64,000 nt of DNA from Nocardioides scoriae. Lineage in GTDB: Bacteria; Actinomycetota; Actinomycetes; Propionibacteriales; Nocardioidaceae. Below are positions 59,187 to 64,000 of this stretch, one piece after another (positions within the stretch are counted from its first letter, which is position 1; every line of letters begins with the position of its first letter). The position numbers and the translations under genes were made by a program. The stretch lies in contig NZ_LT629757.1 of NCBI RefSeq assembly GCF_900104965.1, forward strand, positions 2,976,001 to 3,040,000, read 5' to 3'. The notes beneath the pieces were generated by a model. That model searched no databases. It was not told the origin of the DNA and saw only the letters and a list, made by a program, of their open reading frames with translations.

Positions 59187-59765
59187 ATGTACGCCTTCCT
59201 GCTGTCCACCGCGGTCATCTTCGTGGCCGAGCTCGGGGACAAGTCCCAGCTCATGGCGATGACGTTCGCCACCCGCTACCGCGCCCGCGACGTCCTCATC
59301 GGCATCGCCGCGGCCACGGCGATCGTCCACCTGGCCTCGGTGGGGATCGGCTACTGGATCGGCGACGCCTTCGCCGAGAGCCAGGACACCATCGCGATCA
59401 TCGCCGGCATCGCCTTCCTCGTCTTCGCGGCCTGGACCCTGCGCGGCGACGAGCTCAGCGAGGACGAGGCCAACAAGGCCACGACCGCCACGGGCGCGGC
59501 CATCCTCGCCGTCGGCGTGGCGTTCTTCCTCGCCGAGCTGGGCGACAAGACCATGCTCGCCACCATCACGCTGGCCACCCGCGAGGGCTGGTTCGGCACC
59601 TGGATCGGCAGCACCGTCGGGATGGTCGCCGCCGACGCGCTCGCCATCGGCGTCGGCGCGGTCCTGGGCAAGCACCTGCCGGAGAAGTTCGTCAAGTGGG
59701 CCGCGGCCGTCGCCTTCCTCGTCTTCGGCCTCGTGCTCATCGCGCAGGGACTCGGCTGGTTCTAG
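59187..59765 (+). CDS. GDT1/TMEM165 (UPF0016) family manganese exporter
   Basis: 192 residues from ATG 59187 (GAAGGAG upstream). Six membrane helices in two similar halves, each with the signature E-x-GD-K-S/T: VAELGDKSQLMAMTFATRYR in helix 1 and LAELGDKTMLATITLATREG in helix 4. This family exports Mn2+ (and Ca2+ in eukaryotes) in exchange for protons. Preceded by a yybP-ykoY-type leader. Its end overlaps the convergent glycosyltransferase gene by 29 bases. Confidence 0.93.
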   Translation: MYAFLLSTAVIFVAELGDKSQLMAMTFATRYRARDVLIGIAAATAIVHLASVGIGYWIGDAFAESQDTIAIIAGIAFLVFAAWTLRGDELSEDEANKATTATGAAILAVGVAFFLAELGDKTMLATITLATREGWFGTWIGSTVGMVAADALAIGVGAVLGKHLPEKFVKWAAAVAFLVFGLVLIAQGLGWF

Positions 59766-60918
59766 CCGACCCGTGCACGTCCCGGCTCCCGGCCTCCCGG
59801 GAGCCGGGGCCGCGGAAGACCAGCCACCGGTAGGTCCAGTAGCGGAACGCCGTGCCGAGGGCGAGGCCCACGACGTTGGCCGAGACGTTGTCGGCCACCC
59901 GGCTGGTCAGGCCGAGCACGTCGTGGCTGACCCACAGGCAGGCCACGGAGAACCCGAGCCCGATCGCGTTGAGCACCACGAAGGTCGCCACCTGGCCGAG
60001 CGTGGCCCGGGTCTGTCCCCGCCACGTCACCAGGGCGTTGCCCAGGTAGGTCACCACCATCGCCGCGGCCACGGCGATCGCCTTGACCGCCGTCGGGCCC
60101 CAGGTGTCGAACGGCGCCAGGCCCCACAGCAGGTTGAAGACGGCGACGTCCACGACGTACCCCGCCCCTCCGACGGCCAGGAAGGTCGCGACCTCCCGGT
60201 GCCGCGCGCCCGGGGCGGTCACCTCGCGCCAGCGCCAGACCAGCACCCGCGCGAGCGCCTCCACCACGACGGCACCCGACATCTTCGAGGTGCCGGCCGT
60301 GCGGTCGGTGAAGGTGATGGGGACCTCGCGCACCCGCAGGCCGCGCCGCTCGGCCCTCCAGGTGTTCTCCACCTGGAAGCAGTAGCCGTTGGACCTCGAC
60401 CCCAGCACCCCGATCGCCTGCAGCGCGGCCGCCCGGAAGGCCTTGAAGCCGGCCGTGGTGTCGTGGGTGTGCAGGCCGAGCACGATCCGGACGTAGAGGT
60501 TGCCCGCCCACGACAGCAGCCGGCGGTGCCACGACCAGTCGCGCACGCCGCCGCGCGGCACGTAGCGAGAGCCCACCGCGACGTCGGCCTCGAGCAGCAT
60601 CTCGAGCAGCGCCGGGACCCGCTCCACGGGGTGGGAGCCGTCGGCGTCCATCTGGACGACGTGGTCGTAGCCGTGGTCCAGCGCCCAGGCGAAGCCCGCG
60701 CGGTAGGCCCCGCCCAGGCCGTCCTTGACCCGGCGCTCGAGCAGGAACACCTGCCGGGCGAAGCGCGCGTCGTCGCGCACCACGCCGGCGGTGCCGTCGG
60801 GACTGGAGTCGTCGACGACCAGCACGTCGGCGTCGGGCACCACCTCGGCGAGGCGGTGCAGGAGCGTCCCGATCGTGTCGCGCTCGTCGTACGTCGGGAC
60901 CACCACGAGGGTGCTCAT
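59737..60918 (-). CDS. Polyprenol-phosphate glycosyltransferase (GT2) fused to a GtrA domain
   Basis: 393 residues from ATG 60918. Residues 1-~240 are GT2/DPM1-like: VVVPTYDERDTIGTLLHRLA, VLVVDDSSPDGTAG, VVQMDADGSHPVERVPALLE (DxD) and THDTTAGFKAFRAAAL. Residues ~260-380 are four GtrA helices (EVATFLAVGGAGYVVDVAVF, GTAFRYWTYRWLVFRG). It would move a sugar such as mannose from a nucleotide donor to polyprenol phosphate and carry it over the membrane. The C-terminal tail is Arg/Ser-rich. Coupled with the GT-C gene by an ATGA overlap. Confidence 0.93.
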   Translation of the reverse strand: MSTLVVVPTYDERDTIGTLLHRLAEVVPDADVLVVDDSSPDGTAGVVRDDARFARQVFLLERRVKDGLGGAYRAGFAWALDHGYDHVVQMDADGSHPVERVPALLEMLLEADVAVGSRYVPRGGVRDWSWHRRLLSWAGNLYVRIVLGLHTHDTTAGFKAFRAAALQAIGVLGSRSNGYCFQVENTWRAERRGLRVREVPITFTDRTAGTSKMSGAVVVEALARVLVWRWREVTAPGARHREVATFLAVGGAGYVVDVAVFNLLWGLAPFDTWGPTAVKAIAVAAAMVVTYLGNALVTWRGQTRATLGQVATFVVLNAIGLGFSVACLWVSHDVLGLTSRVADNVSANVVGLALGTAFRYWTYRWLVFRGPGSREAGSRDVHGSARTSRVPAR

Positions 60919-62567
60919 CGGGCCTCCTGGGCGGGTGGGGGGTCGAACCGGGCCGCGAGCCGCGGGTCCGGGCGCACGACGCCGTCGTGCAGGAAGACGG
61001 TGTGGCCGGCCCGGGTGGTGAGCACCGGGTGGTAGTCGTCGCGCAGCGCCTCCCGCAGCGGGCCGGGGTCGACGCCGGGGAGCGAGCGGCGGCTCCAGGC
61101 CACCACCCACGTCGGCCCGTCCGGGCCGCGCAGGGTGCGCACCAGCCGGTGCAGCTGCGGGTCGAGGGTGCGCGTGGGCAGCGCCCACAGGTAGGGGTAC
61201 GGCGAGACCAGGCCGGTCGCGCGGGTCACGTCGGCGTGCCCCCACAGGGTCACCACGGTGTCACCGGGGCGGGCGGCCGCTCCCACGGCCCGCCCGAGCG
61301 GCACGCCGCTGTCGGTGGTCGGCATCGAGGCGCCCGAGGCGACGCTCGCCGTCACCACCAGAGCGGAGACCGCGACCCAGGCCACGGCCACGCCGGCCAG
61401 CGCCCGGTGGCGGACGGCGACCAGGCCGGTGGCCACGCTCAGCGGGACGACCAGCTGCACCAGGTAGTGCAGCCAGTAGCTGCCGCCCAGCGCGATCGAC
61501 GCGACGTCGTACGCCCCGACCAGGGCCAGGCCCACCAGCACCGTGCCGACCGACGCCGGCTGCGACGACGGGACGACGCGACCGGGGCCGCGGCGCCCGC
61601 GACGGTGGACGTGGCGGGCGCCGCCCCAGGCCGCGAGCAGGGCCAGCGCCACCATGCCGGTCGCCGTCGCCGCCTGGAGGAGCAGCTCCGAGCGGGCCAG
61701 GGCGTGCAGGCTCGCGTTGCCGGCCAGGACGGCGCCGGCCTCGACCCGGAAGGGGTACATCGCGAACCACACGCCGCCCAGGCTGGTGCCGTGGGCCACG
61801 GTCCACCCGGCCAGCAGCAGGCCCGTCGCGAGGGCACCGGCCGCCATCGCGGCGAGCGTGCGGGTCACGAACGCCGGTCCCCGGTGCCGCACCGTCAGCA
61901 CCAGGACCACGAGCGCCAGGACGCCGACGTCGGCCATGTTCTGCTTGACCATCACGGCGCAGACGGCCGCGGCGCCCGCGACCAGGCCGGCCACCAGCCG
62001 GTGGGTGCGGCCGCCCCCGCGCACCGACTCCACGACGGCGGCGACGCCGACCGCGACGAAGGGCGCGGCCACCAGCTCGCCGTTGGTGGGCAGGCTGCCG
62101 GCCAGCGGGTTGCCGAGCAGCAGCGCCGCGACGACCGCCGACCAGACCCCGGCCGCGGGTCGGCCGGTGACGACGCGGGAGGTGCGCGCCACCGCCAGCA
62201 CCACGACCACCGCGGCGAGCACGCCGACCAGGCGGAGCGGGACCGCCCCGCCCAGGCGGTCGGCCAGGCCGAAGACCGTCACCAGCAGCGGGGGCCGGTC
62301 GACCCAGTAGCGGCCGTAGAGCGAGGAGTCCGCGGCGGGTCCGTGCCCCAGCCACTGGCCGCCGACGGTCATGAAGCCCGACTCGTCGGGCGTCAGCGGG
62401 CGGTCGAGGAAGGGCAGGCGGAGCAGCACCACCGCGAGCGCGGCGGAGGCGACCCCGGCCCGTGCCGGCCACGTCCGGGCGGTGTCCCGATCAGGGGTGG
62501 ACCGGTCCGTGCCTCCCGTCGTGCCGGCGCGGGTGGGGACCGCGGGATCACGGACCAGGGTCGCCAT
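60915..62567 (-). CDS. GT39/GT-C type membrane glycosyltransferase
   Basis: 550 residues from ATG 62567. After a polar N-terminus come about ten membrane helices. The first loop has the catalytic acidic motif LDRPLTPDESGFMTVGGQWL and YWVDRPPLLVTVFGLAD, as in ArnT/Pmt-like GT39 and RgtA enzymes. The C-terminal ~130 residues are extracytosolic (GDTVVTLWGHADVTRATGLV). Uses polyprenyl-phosphate sugars, probably those made by the GT2-GtrA protein encoded next with a four-base overlap. The acceptor is unknown, maybe wall glycan or protein. Confidence 0.88.
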   Translation of the reverse strand: MATLVRDPAVPTRAGTTGGTDRSTPDRDTARTWPARAGVASAALAVVLLRLPFLDRPLTPDESGFMTVGGQWLGHGPAADSSLYGRYWVDRPPLLVTVFGLADRLGGAVPLRLVGVLAAVVVVLAVARTSRVVTGRPAAGVWSAVVAALLLGNPLAGSLPTNGELVAAPFVAVGVAAVVESVRGGGRTHRLVAGLVAGAAAVCAVMVKQNMADVGVLALVVLVLTVRHRGPAFVTRTLAAMAAGALATGLLLAGWTVAHGTSLGGVWFAMYPFRVEAGAVLAGNASLHALARSELLLQAATATGMVALALLAAWGGARHVHRRGRRGPGRVVPSSQPASVGTVLVGLALVGAYDVASIALGGSYWLHYLVQLVVPLSVATGLVAVRHRALAGVAVAWVAVSALVVTASVASGASMPTTDSGVPLGRAVGAAARPGDTVVTLWGHADVTRATGLVSPYPYLWALPTRTLDPQLHRLVRTLRGPDGPTWVVAWSRRSLPGVDPGPLREALRDDYHPVLTTRAGHTVFLHDGVVRPDPRLAARFDPPPAQEAR

Positions 62568-62659
62568 GACCTCGACTGTGCCCGCGAGAACCTGCCGGGC
62601 ACCTGACCGACGATGGCCATCGGGCGACATCTGGACCACGGGCACGAGAAGATCGGGTC

Positions 62660-63322
62660 ATGGCCACCATCGGGATCTGCGAGGACGACGCCGCCGTGCG
62701 CCGCGTGCTCGCCGAGGCGCTGCGCCTCGCCGACCACGACGTCGTCGCGGTGCGCAACGGTCACGAGGCGCTCGCGCGCTTCGGGGCGTCCGGGAGCGTC
62801 GACGCCATGGTGATCGACATCGGCCTGCCCGACGCCGACGGCCGCGACGTCTGCCAGGCGCTGCGGGCCGGGGGCCAGCACGCCCCCGTGCTGTTCCTCA
62901 CCGCCCTCGACGCCGTCCACGACCGGATCTCGGGCTTCCACGCGGGCGGTGACGACTACGTCGGCAAGCCGTTCAGCGTCACCGAGATCCTGGTGCGCAT
63001 CGACGCCCTGCTCAAGCGCACCCGCCCGGCCCCGCAGGAGATCACCGGCCTGGTGCTCGACCCGGAGCGGTTCTCGGTGCGCTCCCCGACCGGCGAGGCG
63101 TCGCTGACCCCGACGGAGTTCCGACTGCTGGCGGCCCTGGCCGCGAGCCCGGGTGCCGTCGTGCGCCGTCGCGCCGTGGTCGCCGCCGCCTGGCCCGACG
63201 GCGCCATGGTCAGCGAGAACACCATCGACTCCTACATCCGGCGGATCCGCGTCAAGCTCGAGGCGGTCGCTTCGCCGGCGGAGCTGGTGACCGTGCGCGG
63301 GGTGGGGTACTCCCTGCGGTGA
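62660..63322 (+). CDS. OmpR-family response regulator
   Basis: 220 residues from ATG 62660. Receiver domain ~1-115: IGICEDDAAVRRVLAEALRL (acidic pocket), AMVIDIGLPDADGRDVC (phosphorylated Asp), VLFLTALDA and YVGKPFSVTEILVRI (Lys). Winged-helix DNA-binding domain ~130-218: LTPTEFRLLAALAASPGAVV, IDSYIRRIRVKLEAVA, TVRGVGYSLR. It is coupled by a GTGA overlap to a histidine kinase. Targets unknown. Divergent from the GT39 gene with 92 bases between starts. Confidence 0.93.
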   Translation: MATIGICEDDAAVRRVLAEALRLADHDVVAVRNGHEALARFGASGSVDAMVIDIGLPDADGRDVCQALRAGGQHAPVLFLTALDAVHDRISGFHAGGDDYVGKPFSVTEILVRIDALLKRTRPAPQEITGLVLDPERFSVRSPTGEASLTPTEFRLLAALAASPGAVVRRRAVVAAAWPDGAMVSENTIDSYIRRIRVKLEAVASPAELVTVRGVGYSLR

Positions 63323-64000
63323 ACGCCACCTTCCGGCCCTCCCAGTGGGGCCTGCGGCGGCGCCTGGTGTGGTCCAGCGCGCTGCTGAGCATGGTCGCGC
63401 TCGCGCTCATGGGGGGCGTGGTCCTGGTGATCGCGCTGCGGCTCAACCAGGGCCGGATCCAGGCCACCCTCGAGAACCGGCTGGCCACCACCCAGTCCCG
63501 GCTCACCCTGGCCGACGACGGCCGGCTGCGGCTGACGCGCGGCGACAGCGACGACGTCACCACAGGGGTGTGGGTCTACGACGCCGACGGCGCCCTGCTC
63601 TCCGGCCCGCCGAGCGGCGACGCGGTGGTGCGGGTCGTCGAGGGCCTCTCGCGGGTGGCGGTCGAGACGACGTACCAGCGCGGGGAACGGCACTACCTCG
63701 CCGAGCCCGTCGACCTGGCCGGCGGGAGCGAGCGCGACGGCGTGGTGGTGGCCTCGGTGAGCGAGCAGGCCTACGAGCAGGCCAACGCCGTGCTCGCGGG
63801 CGGGCTCGCGGCGCTGGTGGTCGTGGTCGGCGCCGGCACCGCGGCGGTCACCGCCTGGACCGTGGGCCGCACCCTGCGACCCGTGCAGCAGATGACCGAC
63901 CTCGCGCGGGAGTGGAGCGAGCACGACCTCGAGGCACGCTTCGACCTCGCCCCCGGCTCCGACGAGCTGACCCGGCTGGGCGACACCCTCGACGAGCTGC
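63319..64000 (+). CDS. Sensor histidine kinase, N-terminal part (cut by window end)
   Basis: From GTG 63319 (GTGA overlap) the frame is open to the window end, 227 codons. Helix 1 is LVWSSALLSMVALALMGGVV with VLVIALRL, an extracellular sensor of ~110 residues follows (DDVTTGVWVYDADGALLSGP), and helix 2 is AVLAGGLAALVVVVGAGTAA. Then comes a HAMP domain (GRTLRPVQQMTDLAREWSEH, SDELTRLGDTLDEL). The His-phosphoacceptor and ATPase parts lie beyond base 64000. It pairs with the OmpR-type regulator just upstream; the signal is unknown. Confidence 0.92.
   Translation, partial: MNATFRPSQWGLRRRLVWSSALLSMVALALMGGVVLVIALRLNQGRIQATLENRLATTQSRLTLADDGRLRLTRGDSDDVTTGVWVYDADGALLSGPPSGDAVVRVVEGLSRVAVETTYQRGERHYLAEPVDLAGGSERDGVVVASVSEQAYEQANAVLAGGLAALVVVVGAGTAAVTAWTVGRTLRPVQQMTDLAREWSEHDLEARFDLAPGSDELTRLGDTLDEL

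Overview
The window is high-GC actinobacterial DNA. GTG starts are common and genes are often coupled by 4-nt ATGA/GTGA overlaps. The right third carries the actinobacterial cell-wall and division cluster in its usual order: tRNA-Leu(CAG), fhaA, fhaB, pstP, rodA/ftsW, pbpA, pknA, pknB, then a DUF881 gene, crgA, rhomboid and ppiA. Gene content and style suggest a Nocardioides-like member of the Propionibacteriales. That placement is inference; no rRNA or marker search could be run.

Bases 1 to about 44,800 look like accessory DNA ending at the 3' end of the tRNA-Leu gene. The stretch holds a tyrosine recombinase (37,173), a diverged serine recombinase with an overlapping partner (29,854-32,912), an excisionase-like HTH protein (21,373), IS481 debris (3,008-4,020), and many broken genes (HEPN, DUF262-like, non-specific nuclease, HipA, DUF3263, a lipoprotein tail). 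No second copy of the tRNA 3' end was found, so the outer end of the island is probably outside the window.

Layout of the accessory part: 1-7.2 kb, lipid and ester metabolism with paralogous TetR regulators (SGNH hydrolase, WS/DGAT acyltransferase, alpha/beta hydrolase). 7.3-10.2 kb, remnants and an XRE regulator next to a frameshifted nuclease. 10.8-15.2 kb, a secreted lipase translationally coupled to a secreted GH3 glycosidase, with a TetR regulator. 15.7-18.8 kb, a four-gene overlapping operon with a WXG100-like protein, a DUF1023 alpha/beta hydrolase and a lipoprotein. 19-25.6 kb, small unknown proteins, a three-gene operon of secreted proteins including an HNH nuclease, and a secreted lectin-CHAP protein. 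25.7-29.6 kb, decayed toxin-antitoxin and defence genes. 29.8-38.4 kb, recombinases, an abortive-infection (Abi_C) protein and an AbrB-like regulator. 38.8-44.6 kb, a DUF5067 lipoprotein, a large secreted Ig/CNA-like protein and a Panacea-domain antitoxin coupled to a membrane-GAF protein.

The core part (44.8-64 kb) encodes Ser/Thr-kinase control of peptidoglycan synthesis and division. PknA and PknB phosphorylate targets, PstP reverses this, FHA proteins read the marks, and RodA/PbpA build the wall. It is followed by CrgA (here apparently an internal duplication), a rhomboid protease, cyclophilin, DUF3817 and SURF1 proteins, a yybP-ykoY-type manganese riboswitch ahead of a GDT1-family exporter, two glycosyltransferases, and a two-component system cut by the window end.

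The best candidates for undescribed biology are the serine recombinase pair, the Panacea/membrane-GAF pair, the WXG/DUF1023/lipoprotein operon with a lipoprotein relic 7 kb away, the secreted nuclease trio, and the lectin-CHAP protein.
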